From Phytoseiulus persimilis (taxonomy: Eukaryota; Arthropoda; Arachnida; Mesostigmata; Phytoseiidae), in contig CM075101.1 of NCBI GenBank assembly GCA_037576195.1, positions 54,312,001-54,376,000 on the forward strand: a stretch of DNA of 64,000 bases. The letters are read 5' to 3'. Positions 35,501 through 44,782 of this stretch are shown here, piece by piece (position 1 is the first letter of the stretch; each line of letters starts with the position of its first letter). The notes beneath the pieces were generated by a model. That model searched no databases. It saw nothing but the letters and a program-made list of their open reading frames with translations, and was not told where the DNA came from. The translations under genes were made by a program, and so were the position numbers.

Positions 35501-36130
35501 TTCCCAATTCTGGAGGCGTGATTCCGAGACCAATCTGAGCATTACTTCCCAACCCTATAAGGGTGATTCCGGGACCAGTCTGAGCATTACTTCCCAACTC
35601 TGGAGGGGTGATTTCGAGTCCAATCTGAGCATTACTTCCCAACTCTGGAGGGATGATTCCGAGACCAATCTGGCCATTATTCTCCAACGCTGTAGGGGTG
35701 ATTCTGGGACCAATCTGGCCATTACTTTCCAACTCTGGAGGGGTGATTGCGACACCAATCTGGCCATTACTCTCCTACCCTGGAAGAGTGATTCCAGGAC
35801 CAATCTGACAATACTCTTCCGGATCTGGAGGGGTGCTTCCGAGTCGAATCTGACCGTACTTTTCAAAACCTGGAGGGATGATTCCGTCTCCAATCTGACC
35901 ATTACTTTCCGAGTTTGGAGGAGTGATTCCGAGACCAATCTGGCCATTACTTTGCAACTCCGGAGGGGTGATTCCGGGACCAATAAGGCCATTACTTTCC
36001 AACTCTGGAGGGGTGATTACGAGACCAATCTGGCCGTACTTTCCAAAACCTGGAGGGGTGATTCCGTCTCCAATCTGACCATTACTTCCCGAGTTTTGAG
36101 GAGTGGTCCTGGAACCAATCTGGCCATAAC
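32527..36130. repeat. 45-bp minisatellite array, unit 2
   Basis: About 80 further copies of the same 45-bp monomer. The left part is homogenised into a 135-bp three-monomer higher-order repeat; the right part (35,450-36,130) is divergent and holds older variants such as ACCATTACTTTCCGAGTTTG. The distribution, uniform core and decayed edge, is what unequal crossing-over or replication slippage produces. Confidence 0.92.
32889..35152. repeat. Higher-order repeats and 1.13-kb tandem duplication in unit 2
   Basis: Three monomer types alternate (GGTACC/TGTAGGGAT, GAGACC/CCTTTAG, ACGAGACC/CTTCAGATTC), making a 135-bp higher-order unit. The segment from 32,889 is repeated from 34,021 at a constant offset of 1,132 bp. 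It includes a singular G-run, 13 G at 33,925-33,937 and 12 G at 35,057-35,068. The near identity indicates a very recent duplication or an assembly repeat. Confidence 0.85.
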
Positions 36131-36304
36131 CCAGTGAAGAGAGGGAAAAGGGCCTCGATCCCAGATCAGAATCCTATTGAGAATCGGTGGCCACTCCCGA
36201 AGGTGTCCCGATGACACCACATGTTGGGCAAGGTGTGTCTGTCAGCAGTAGACTCCCGAAGCAAGGGACGGGCCAGCCAGCGTAGTCGGCCGAAGGCCGG
36301 CTAG
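36131..36304 (+). other. Unit 2 terminal segment with hairpin and CTAG end
   Basis: This is the second copy of the 170-bp tail, with scattered substitutions. Its hairpin arms lie at 36,284-36,291 and 36,295-36,302, CTAG at 36,301-36,304, followed by host T and the LINE A endonuclease sequence. Confidence 0.75.
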
Positions 36305-36308
36305 TACT

Positions 36309-36887
36309 CTATATATTGGTGGTCGCTAAGAGACTCATCCGCCTCGTTGACCCTCCAATCTTCGATTCGGGTAGGGTGCGTGCTTGCTGTGATGAGTTGA
36401 GGACGGTGAGTTCACATCCCGCTAGGGTGTCCTCGAGTTCTCTTCCCCTTCTCGTTGTGGTTCGGCTCCCCCAGGCGGCAGACGCCGCATTGAAATCACC
36501 TGCCACCACCCACATGGAGTTGCTTCGTCTGGCGTTGACGTGTGAAGCCACCATATCTAGATACGTATGGTATTCGTCGATATCGTTGTTCGGAGTAATA
36601 TAGCAGCTCGCGATCCGAAGATTCCCCGTAAAGGCGCATGTGGTTAGGCCTCGGATAGAGTTCCTCTCCTCTATCTTCAGTCTAAGGGTATCGCCCGTCC
36701 ACCATATGGCTGTATCTCCGTTGCTGTCAGCTATCCATCCTTGATCCCTTCTTTCCTTCTGTCGGGAGACTTTGTTGTTCACCTCCGACAGTATGCACAA
36801 GTCGATGCCCTCAGCTCTTACTTTCTCGTTGAGGGCATCATGTGCGGCGTTTTTCTTATTGAGATTCACTTGAAGCACTCTGATCAT
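36309..36887 (-). pseudogene. LINE A ORF2 endonuclease (APE-type), truncated
   Basis: The frame starts M-I-R-V-L-Q-V-N-L-N-K, the usual start of R1-type ORF2. It has the endonuclease/exonuclease/phosphatase signature: Asn in Q-V-N-L-N, catalytic Glu35 in C-I-L-S-E-V, and G-D-F-N-A with Asp131 and Asn133. It stops at a TAG created at the insertion edge (L-A-T-T-N-I), so the S-D-H motif with the catalytic His is missing. That motif is also absent from the other side of the insertion, so roughly 30 codons were lost. It overlaps ORF1 by about 32 bases. Confidence 0.87.
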
Positions 36888-39128
36888 TTTGTTTCCGGTA
36901 GGAGGTATGCTTCTTGCTTGGAATTCTCCATTCCTCTTCTTCAGTTCGGTTCACAGGTTCCTTTGCTGCCGGCAAGGGAGTAGGTGCTTCCCTCGAGGAC
37001 CTGTCGGCTCGGGTTTGGCGCTTCGCCGCTCCTGATCTATCTCTGGCTTCTCTGAGTGCTTGTCTGTATTTGGGACACTGCGACGAATAAGCGGAGTGTC
37101 CTACCTCAATGCAGCTGACGCATCTCGGCACTTCAGCGATGCAGTCCTTACGCGCGTGTCCTGCCTCCCCAAAATTATAAAACTTCCTTTCGGTTGCTTC
37201 CGCGATGCAAGTGCTGGCACGGTGGCCAAGGCCCTGGCATTTGAAACAAATGGGGATGTCGAACCATTCACGGACGAGTGATGTTCGCCACCCGATCTGA
37301 ATTTTTCCGATCTTCGCGAGTCTTCCTGCGTCTATCTTAGGAAGTTTGACCATGGAGACCCGTCCCCCGCCGGCACCTTGGCGGATCGGCTCCACCCGGA
37401 TGGTCTTTGAATCCCCGTGGCCAATTATCCGGCAGATCACTCTGGCGATCTCTTCTTCGGTGACAACCTCATTCAGTCTCGAGATCATGACTGCTCCCGT
37501 GAGGCGAGGACCACGATTCTTCGTTGCAAGGTTTAGCTCGTCCGATATGAATGCCGCAAGTCGAGTCCTGCCTCCAGCTTTGTTCTCTCTAACCTGCAGT
37601 CTGATGGATTTCTCGCTTTGGCGCACTCCGCATATGCCGCCGCCGAGAGCCTCGGTGTCAACCTTGTCTTTGAGGTTACGAAGTATATCCGCAAAGGTGG
37701 CGTCACCCATTTCGATCTCTATCATCCCCTGACTAGAAACTTGATGAGATTTTTTCTTCCCCTCCTTCGGCGTGTTACTCGCTTTGAGTGAGATCTCCGC
37801 GCCGGTATCGATCTTGTGGATTCTCCATAACGCTTCCGTTAGTCGCCTATACGTGTTAATTTGCGCACCGTTCGGGATTTCAATCAGGACTTTTTCTTCG
37901 GGATCGACGATGCCTGATTTTACCTTTCCGCCACCAACTGCAGAGTTTCCGCAATATCAGTTTCATTCGCTCCTCGCTTAAGTTTCGCCACCACAAGCGT
38001 TATTCTTCCACTTCCATCGATCTCAACTGTGTCGGTCGTTACCAGAGTCGGTGAAAGGATCGCCGTCGTCGTTGCTACGCTTCCCGCTTCCAGTTTGTCG
38101 AGATCCTTGATCGCTGGGAACATCTTCGACAGCTGTATAATAATGTGTCTCGTGCGCTGTCTTTCATCATCTTCTGAATGAATGAGCACCCTGCATTTCC
38201 GGGTGCCAACAATCCCGGCTTTCGTGAGGAAGATTTTCTCGAAGGTCTGTCTCGGCCACTCTGTCTTTGTCAGCTCCACCACTTGGTCCAGACAGGTGAC
38301 TCGCGATAGGTTCTCTCGGATTTTGCGCGCCATGGCCTCGTCTTGTTCTTTCAACGGGTTAATCGTCTTCTTTTTGAGTTTTTCCTTCAGTTCAGCTACT
38401 TCTGCTTCCAGGGCGGCGATCCTTATTCTGACTTCCTCAAGTTTCTGGCGTCTTCCCTCCGATTCTCCGCGGTTTTCTTCAAGTTTACGAAGCTTTGTTC
38501 TAGTCACTCAAAGTTCAGCTGACTCGCAGATAGGTTCTCTCGGTCGGGCTTCCATTTCTTCCATAATCTGACTTTTAGCCTCACTGATCTTGCCTCGGAA
38601 TAAGTCCAAAATGTCTTCGTTCAGGTTCTCAAGGCCTCGCAGTAGCTTCGCGGTGGCTCCTTTCACCTCCTTGGCCGTGTTTTTCACCTCAGCTTCTTTG
38701 ATCTTCTTGGCGTGTATGCGGGCCAATCTGTCGATGATTCCCGAGATCTCTTCTCGAAGAGAGTCCAGCTTGTACCTCTTGTCCTGATCCTCTTTCTTCC
38801 CGGGCGGTGACGCTTCCTTTCGTTTGAGCATTTTGGCTAGGCCCTCTCCGGGCATGTCCTTCTTCGGGAGTCTCTCCACATTTGCGGTTGCTCCCTTGGC
38901 AAACAGGATGCTCCCAAAGAGTGTGGGTGTCGAATCAGACGCCGTACCTAGAATCGGTCTCCCGCCCAGTCGCTGCTGTTTCTTCTCTCTCGCCGGTGAT
39001 GGTGAATCCATGATCATTCGATCATCCTCTCCGAGATCCTCGTCGTCCTCATGTGTCTCATGCGTTTCCGTATCCGAGACAATATTATCGCCCTGAGATG
39101 TAGCCTTCGTACCATCCACATTAATCAC
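36856..39128 (-). pseudogene. LINE A ORF1 (gag-like, zinc knuckles)
   Basis: ORF1 is an RNA-binding gag-like protein of R1-type LINEs. It is one frame broken by a TGA (38,508-38,510) and one frameshift near 37,925. The N-terminal part (39,128-38,508) is charged, the middle (38,507-37,926) is coiled-coil-like (E-L-K-E-K-L-K-K-K), and the C-terminal part has three CCHC sites. In the C-terminal frame knuckle 1 is CFKCQGLGHRASTC (160-173), knuckle 2 has both first cysteines replaced by Phe (F-Y-N-F-G-E-A-G-H), and knuckle 3 is CVSCIEVGHSAYSSQC. The start at 39,128 is the first ATG of the frame. Confidence 0.82.
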
Positions 39129-39609
39129 AAGGTTTGGTCTCCTCGTGGGCTCACTGGTTTTCCTTTCCTGTTTTCCCGGCCGTCCGGCTTGCCGATCTTA
39201 CGACTCGTTGTTTAAAGGCATCGAATCGCTTGCTTCTCTAGTGTTCGGTCGTCGTTATCTATCTATTTCCGAGTCAATGAATCACAGCTCTTGGACCGCT
39301 AGCTCGGCGATTCCTCACTCAACGCACGGAGTTAGGGGAGGAACTACCTTCCTTTCCACTCGTTGCGAGCGAATCATCACTGCCAGTGAAGGAGAGAGTG
39401 TGGGATTGAGGCGGGTCCGGAGACCCACAATGAGGACGTCGCCAAGTTTTCCACGTCGATCGAGAATAACCACATATCCGGGGTAGTTCTCAAGCTGATC
39501 CTGTTGGCCCAAGTAGGGTGACAGAGGTTGCCTGTGCTAGAGCCATTGGAGCTGGAGCTTTCCCCATTGAGCTCCCCGGTTCTGCCTAACTTCGCGCCTC
39601 CAATTCGCG
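39129..39609 (-). other. LINE A 5' region, non-coding
   Basis: This stretch probably includes the LINE A 5' UTR. No promoter motif stands out, and the 5' end of the element is not marked by a visible target duplication. Confidence 0.4.
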
Positions 39610-40190
39610 GCCTCTAATAACCCGCTGAATCATCCCGCCGACTCCGGGGACCCATCCGGAGTCGGGAGAGTATTCTATTCTGGCATCTGAGTTTCTGGCA
39701 TCTGAGGCTACGCCAATCGATCTGATCATACTTTCTAGAAACTATGGAGGTGATTGCGGGATCAATCTGACCATACTTCTCCAAGTCTGGAGGGGCCATT
39801 CCGAGACCAATCTGACTATACTTTCCCAAGTCTGACGGGGTGGTTCCTTAGCCAATCCCTACCATTCATAAGCATTGGTCGCGGAACCAGCACTCCAGAC
39901 TTGGGAAGTAATGGTAAGATTGGTCCCAGAATTACCCCTTCCAGCCTTGGAAAATAATGTTCAGATTTTTCCCGGAACCAGCCCTCCAGATTCGAAAAAG
40001 CATGGTCAGATTGGTCCCGGAATCATTCCTCCGGACGAGGAAAGTAATGGTCAGAGTGTTCCCGGAATCAGCCCTCCAGATTCGGAGAAGTATGATCAGA
40101 TTGGTTCTTGGATCATTGGGGGGGATCATGATGGGCAATCAATGGTCAGAGTGGTCCCAGAATCACCCCTCCAGACTTGGAAGGTAACCT
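39610..40190. repeat. Minisatellite copies in inverted arrangement
   Basis: At 39,720-39,850 the 45-bp-type monomers have the orientation of the main array (GGGATCAATCTGACCATACT). From 39,870 to 40,190 they are in the opposite orientation (AGATTGGTCCCGGAATCA-type). The switch lies near 39,860. Divergence between monomers is high, so this copy is old. Confidence 0.8.
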
Positions 40191-40476
40191 TGATGACGTC
40201 ATTTCTGAAGAAATTCCCGATGAGACCGTCGATGAGGAGCTTTTCGACATTGTCACTCGACACATGATTCATGGTCCCTGTAGCTCAATAAACCAGAATT
40301 GCCCGTCCATTAGGTGGGGACAGAGCACGAAACGGTTGCCGAAAGAGCTTACCCTTAATACGACCACGGGACACGACGGATATCCGCTGTACCGTCGACG
40401 ATCGATCGAAGATAGGGGACATAGCGTAACGTTGGGGGTTTCGGCTCCATCTCTCTGGCGATTCAAGCGCCGCTGA
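40191..40476 (+). pseudogene. Helitron Rep/helicase protein fragment
   Basis: The plus frame from the end of the minisatellite reads D-D-V-I-S-E-E-I-P-D, then D-I-V-T-R-H-M-I-H-G-P-C, then T-K-R-L-P-K and D-G-Y-P-L-Y-R-R-R. In Helitron Rep-helicase proteins the conserved block E-I-P-D...L...V-T-x-H-M-I-H-G-P-C-G...C-x-K-x-(F/Y)-P-K...D-G-Y-P-x-Y-R-R-R joins the Rep nuclease and helicase parts. The fragment covers only that block; Rep catalytic tyrosines and helicase motifs are absent. Cysteines after H-G-P-C are partly lost. Its position directly after the minisatellite links the two. Confidence 0.8.
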
Positions 40477-41267
40477 GATGAACACGGCCGTTGTCGATCT
40501 TCCCTGGAAATGAATCGTTTTCTCAGTTCGAACAGTGAGGATACAGGAACTAGGTAAATGTCTGCAGTGTCCATCCGGTGAAAGAAGGAATTAAGTTGAA
40601 CAGGATCTACCTAGGATGTAGTTCAAGGGCAAGCATGGAATATGAAGCCGGTAAAGTCGCCCATTGTTCTGAACTCAGGCATCCAATACATAATCGTTTA
40701 GGAGAACCTCCATGATGCTGCAGAGAGAAACCGGCAGAGCACTGCTGAGGAAAAACGACAGTTCGTTTGTGCCTACATGGACCCCTTAAAAACGTGATCA
40801 CATGGAAAGGTATCCATGGACTCCGCAACGTATGATCAGATCGACCTCGGAATCACCCCCGCGGACCACATAAATTATGGTCAGATCGACGTCGGAATCA
40901 CCTCCATGGAGCTCAAAAAGTATGATCAGACCGGGGCGAAATGGTCTCCAAAAACTCCGCTGCTGGCACGGATTCAGAAATCTTGAGAAATCTGCATGCC
41001 TCCGGAATAATCCTGGGGCATAACTTGAGCCCCGAGCAGAAATAGTTTGCCGACCCCTGTCGCAGAAAACCTACCTCGAACGTCGCAGTGAAGCGCGACG
41101 GAGTACGCTAGTTCTACATATATTGAAATCAAACCCCACAAGACGAGGAGCCCGACGCTGCAACCGGGCGGCCGTCCGCTCTGACAAACCTCTCATGCTC
41201 GACGGATTGGAAAAGACAACGAGCGGCTGATGATCTTTTCAAAAAATGAAACGACGGCCCCGGACGG
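40477..41267. other. Unassigned, with a small minisatellite relic
   Basis: No gene is recognisable. At 40,822-40,935 two to three monomers of the dispersed minisatellite occur in the inverted orientation (TATGATCAGATCGACCTCGG). The rest is unassigned and may include decayed Helitron sequence. Confidence 0.5.
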
Positions 41268-42178
41268 ATGTTTCGAAACGTTCGACTACGGTTACCAAAG
41301 CTAGAGCTTCCTCTTCAAGTTGGCTGTAGTTTTGTTGCGCCTTGGTCAAGCATTTGGCCATATGGAACACCGCTCTCTTATTTCCATCCGGATATCGCTG
41401 CAAAAGGAATGCTCCAATTCCAGTCTGACTCGCGTCTGCCGCAACTGCCGCATCTGACGGGCATCATATCGTGCCAGAAGAAGCGGAGCAGCGAGTATCC
41501 CCTTAATCTGTGAGGAATTTTTTGTATGCTCTTCGATGTTCACGAACATCTGGTCATTAGCGAGCAGTTTCTCTATGGGGGCTCCAGAAGTGTGCAAGTG
41601 ATCAACCAATTTGCCGTATTAGTTCACCAGGCCGAGAAAAGAACTTCATCCAAACTGACAAGGACCCCTTCCAAACCAGCGAGCGCCTGCACAATGGCCT
41701 TCTGGGAAATCGCTGGGGTGGTCTTCAGGCCAAACACCAGCCCCTTGTAACAGTACAGCTCCGATGAGTCGCGATCGTCGAGTAAGCTTGGCTCTCTTCC
41801 TCCAACCACAACTACAGATGAAGCTAAGCAAGCTCGAGCCGCGAAAAGAATCTGCTCCCGGAGAACTTGATCATGTTCTACTCCGTGCTCGGCAACGGTG
41901 ATTCATGTCCTTCAAAGCGGCATCGAAGCCTTGGAATAATCGGCACACACTCGGAGACTTCCATACGGTTTTTTTACGATTACGATCGAAGTAGCCAAGT
42001 CCGACTGTTCCACCCCTTTAATCGAACCTATTTCCAGCAGCCTGTCCAACTCGTTGTCGACTTGCTCCCTGAACGCAAAGGAAATGGCTCGTGTTGGCAG
42101 ATGCGTAGGCCTGACGTTCTCGTGTGGATAGAGCTTCACCTCAAGCAGGGTGCAGCAACCCGATCCTTTCTCGAACAA
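41268..42178 (-). pseudogene. Gypsy reverse transcriptase / RNase H fragment
   Basis: On the minus strand, 42,178-41,912 has the N-terminal RT block (Q-S-D-L-A-T-S-I-V, K-K-P-Y-G-S-L-R-V-C-A-D-Y). Next, 41,809-41,624 has Y-K-G-L-V-F-G-L-K-T-T-P-A-I and G-V-L-V-S-L-D-E-V in the place of Y-L-D-D-I, so the second catalytic Asp is Glu. Then 41,609-41,346 has RNase H-like N-I-E-E-H-T-K-N and I-K-G-I-L-A-A-P. Frameshifts separate the three parts, and no LTR is seen. This is a different and more decayed gypsy than that at 4.5 kb. Confidence 0.7.
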
Positions 42179-42314
42179 GGATGAAAAACGAGCTTGGAGA
42201 GCTGAAGCCTAAATCGAAGAATCCTCGATGCCCGACACACAAGGACCCCTGGTCCTTCCCAACTGAGAGTGTCATGGACACAGAAGAACAGGAGGAGGCT
42301 ACTTCGGGATAGCT

Positions 42315-43347
42315 GTGCTGGGTGGCGCAGTCGTCAGTCCCCTTGGGCCTCTACTGGAACAGCGACTAGCGAGAGACACACCAATCTCTCTGGTGGCCTC
42401 GAAGAAGAATGACCTGGAATCCATCCTGCAGCAGGCCGATGAATTCGTAACCGAGGCCGAAGCACCGGTGATGCTCTTCGTACACGCCGGCTTCAACGAA
42501 TGTATGGAATTCGACCACGAGCAAGTAGCGAAGAAGATGAAAGAGTTCAGTGTGAAAACCAAACCAGACAAGCCCGGCACGGAGATCGTATTCGTGTCCA
42601 TCCCCATCTTCAGTCAGGAATGCAGGAGAGCAAACGATGAGCTGAGTGCACGGGCGGCTGTGGACGAGTCCCCATCATCCTTCCTCCAGCAATCAATAGT
42701 CCAGGAACAGATGGTCATTGATAAAAAGTACTGCTACGAGGTTGAAACCGCGCTGAGGATGGCCGGTAACATCGCAAGAAAAGCATGCCCGACTCTGAAT
42801 TTGAGTGGGCGAAGATGCAGACATCCGCGGGCTCAGATTGAAGCGCAAGCCCCACAGCGCTTGGTCCCCGCACAAGGACCGTCTAGGCAGAAAACCGCTC
42901 GGTGGACAGAAATCAGAAGGGGTCAGATTCAGCAGCAGCGGCGCAAGGGCGGACGGAGAAGTACGCAAAGTCAGCAGCGGTGACAGCAACCAGCGTCGCG
43001 AGCGGAGACCGAGGCCGGGGCGTCCGATGGCGATAAACAGCCAGCCCTCGAAGGGGCGCTCCCGGTCGCTCAACCGCGATCGACTCGCCAACCATGGTAA
43101 CCCACATCTTCCCCATTTTCGGAAGATGCTCTCCGCCATGATACAGATATATCGCGACGGAGACCACTCGCGCTCTCGCAAGAGCACGAGCCGTCCGCAG
43201 GAGGAAAGGAGGAGCGTCTCGCGTCCCTATCGAACGGAGCCCTCTAGGAGTCGCAGTCGGAGCAGAAACCTCCGGCAGCCGAGCCGAGGACGGCCACCGA
43301 CCCGAGCCCGATGGGGAACGCCGTGCAATGGAATTGCGAGGGCGTGA
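42315..43347 (+). pseudogene. LINE B ORF1, SGNH esterase-like with basic SR-rich tail
   Basis: ORF1 proteins of CR1-group LINEs often carry an SGNH/esterase domain. Here 42,305-42,790 reads I-A-V-L-G-G-A-V-V (block I, with G-G-A instead of G-D-S), V-M-L-F-V-H-A-G-F-N-E (block III, G-x-N-[DE]) and I-V-F-V-S-I-P-I-F. The nucleophile Ser of block I is therefore lost or never present. A frameshift near 42,805 moves the frame to a very basic Arg/Ser-rich tail ending at 43,347, overlapping the ORF2 start. Another frameshift at about 42,305 precedes the block I region. Confidence 0.68.
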
Positions 43348-43896
43348 AAACACTACAACTGCTTGAACTAGACCGGATAACCTCTTTTGATCTCATAATT
43401 TTGATCCAAACTTGGGCAATGGTGCCCTTCGACATACCCAAGTTTTACGCCATACAACCCCCCGCTACAAAGTACAGCAGCATGGGCCGTCCGAGTGGAG
43501 GAGTGTCCATACTCTATAATCACAGAGTAGGAGACCTCAAAGTACTCCGTTGTGAAGAAAACATTATAGTAGCAGGGAGCTCGAGATTCAACATCATCGC
43601 GGCGTACGTCAGACCTGCGAAGATAGAAGGAACGGAGTCCCTCACGGACAAGCTCTCTAGAGGACTGCAGGCGATCAGCAACACAGAGCCCGTAGTCATC
43701 GCCGGCGATTTCAACACGCGTCTGGAGCTACAGGACGACGAGCGCACGATGGCGTTGCTCGACCTGCTCTCCAGCTATGGATGCTGGGTGGTAAACGACA
43801 TCTCCGAGCATACTTTCGAAAATCACAAAGGACGCTCAGTAATCGATGTTTTCGCGACTAAGCTTCGCGGGAGGCTCCGGGTCCGGACCTCATAAC
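43311..43896 (+). pseudogene. LINE B ORF2 endonuclease, interrupted
   Basis: The frame starts M-G-N-A-V-Q-W-N-C-E-G-V (metal-binding Asn at Q-W-N). It continues with L-I-L-I-Q-T-W, where the usual catalytic E-T is Q-T, then G-G-V-S-I-L-Y-N, P-V-V-I-A-G-D-F-N-T-R and S-V-I-D-V-F-A-T. It ends inside the 8-bp target duplication of the hAT element. The S-D-H motif and the linker to the reverse transcriptase are missing from both sides of the hAT, showing an older deletion. Confidence 0.82.
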
Positions 43897-43996
43897 TAGA
43901 GCCTGGAAGTTTAGGCAATTAAAATAGGCAAAATAGGTCAGCAAAATAGGCGGAATAGGCGAACAAAATAGGCGGAATAGGCGCGTAAAATAGGCA
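43897..43996 (+). repeat. hAT left TIR and subterminal repeats
   Basis: After the 20-bp TIR, AAAATAGGC or GGAATAGGC recurs about seven times to 43,996. The right subterminal region (46,410-46,540) carries the reverse complement (GCCTATTTTGCC) in a similar number. Such motif clusters are known transposase-binding sites in hAT elements; that role is inferred here. Confidence 0.8.
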
Positions 43997-44782
43997 GGAA
44001 CGCTAGAAAATTCTAATCCGCTTCTCAGCTTGCGTATATCAAATATCTGGGAGAATCTCGTCTCCGAATGCCTGCGGCCTCGTTTTATGGCGTTTCGAGT
44101 ATCGGCCCCTCACTGGCACGTGGTATCCTGTGTTGATGCCGTACGAGACCAGATGAGTTTGTCTGGGGGGATCGTCTTTCCTCGGTAGCAGTTTTTGGAC
44201 CGATGCGATGATGTCTCGGATTCGTTTCTTTTCGTCTGGATGCAGGTTCTTGTTTTGTGGCGGCGTTCGCGTCTTCAATAGCACGATCTATGGTGGCGGT
44301 TTCTTCTTGCTGGGCGGTTTGTATCGCAGCGACGCAGTGCTGAGCTCGATTCTCTGCCAGTGGCGTTGCCGTCGCCGCCGTCATTCTTTTTGGGTGGGGT
44401 AACCCCCGAGTTCGTATGATTTTCGATTATCGTGGTTGAACAGCCACACTGGATCGTCAGTACTGCTGTCGGCGTCCGCACGTTGTTTTTTTTTCTTGGA
44501 GAACTGGGGCTGGATGCAGAATGAAGGAAGCTCTGGAAAGATGATCGCTGCTGGGCCCGTCGACATTTAACACCTCTGAGTTCTCTCTAAGACATTCAAC
44601 ACCTCGGAGTTCTCTGAGATGGCCGGAGCGCGCCCTAGCGGCGACGGAAACTGGCGGAGCTGGAGCTACACGGGGCGGGGTAATTTACAATCCTACAATA
44701 TTCCGCTCAGAACGGAACAGTCTGTGCAGAGAACAGTTTCTTCTTCGTGAACACAGTTAGTGACATCAGCCGTCAATTCAGA
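43997..44782. other. hAT 5' interior, non-coding or divergent short frame
   Basis: This region lies between the left subterminal repeats and the transposase. A 61-codon minus frame (44,566-44,381) with a K-K-K-K-Q-R stretch and a following frame at 44,284-44,039 run divergently; neither is recognised. A 30-bp near-tandem duplication (ACATTTAACACCTCTGAGTT / ACATTCAACACCTCGGAGTT) lies at 44,562-44,625. Confidence 0.4.

Larger units (their letters stand above)
29645..36304 (+). mobile_element. Helitron-like minisatellite element, tandem head-to-tail
   Basis: The block interrupts LINE A. It contains two 5'-type segments beginning TCTATATATATAAAAATCC (29,645 and 29,963), then two longer units beginning TCTATCAT (30,297 and 32,498). 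Each longer unit holds a 45-bp minisatellite array and a shared 170-174-bp tail with an 8-bp hairpin ending in CTAG. The junction at 32,497/32,498 is CTAG directly followed by TC, and a T follows the last CTAG. TC...CTAG ends, a 3' hairpin, internal minisatellites and head-to-tail copies are Helitron traits. The hairpin overlaps CTAG rather than lying some bases upstream, and the base before the first TC is G, so ends are not fully canonical. It codes for nothing: it would be non-autonomous. Confidence 0.6.
27147..39128 (-). mobile_element. R1-like LINE (LINE A), split by a Helitron-like insertion
   Basis: On the minus strand the order is ORF1 with CCHC knuckles (39,128-36,856), ORF2 endonuclease (36,887-36,309), a 6.66-kb inserted block (36,304-29,645), ORF2 linker and reverse transcriptase (29,644-27,449), 3' UTR and an A-rich tail (27,180-27,147). 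ORF1 and ORF2 overlap by about 32 bases in different frames, as in R1/TRAS-type elements. The C-terminal CCHC after the reverse transcriptase also fits R1. The two halves are inferred to be one copy because strand, order and breakpoint in the protein agree. Stops and frameshifts make it inactive. Confidence 0.8.

Noticed and set aside
33909-35732. 607-codon repeat protein on the minus strand
   Set aside because: Other frames on both strands are also open for hundreds of codons, which follows from a stop-free 45-bp period rather than selection.
30316-36130. CRISPR array
   Set aside because: The 45-bp units are contiguous and vary by point changes; there are no distinct spacers, no cas genes, and the context is eukaryotic.
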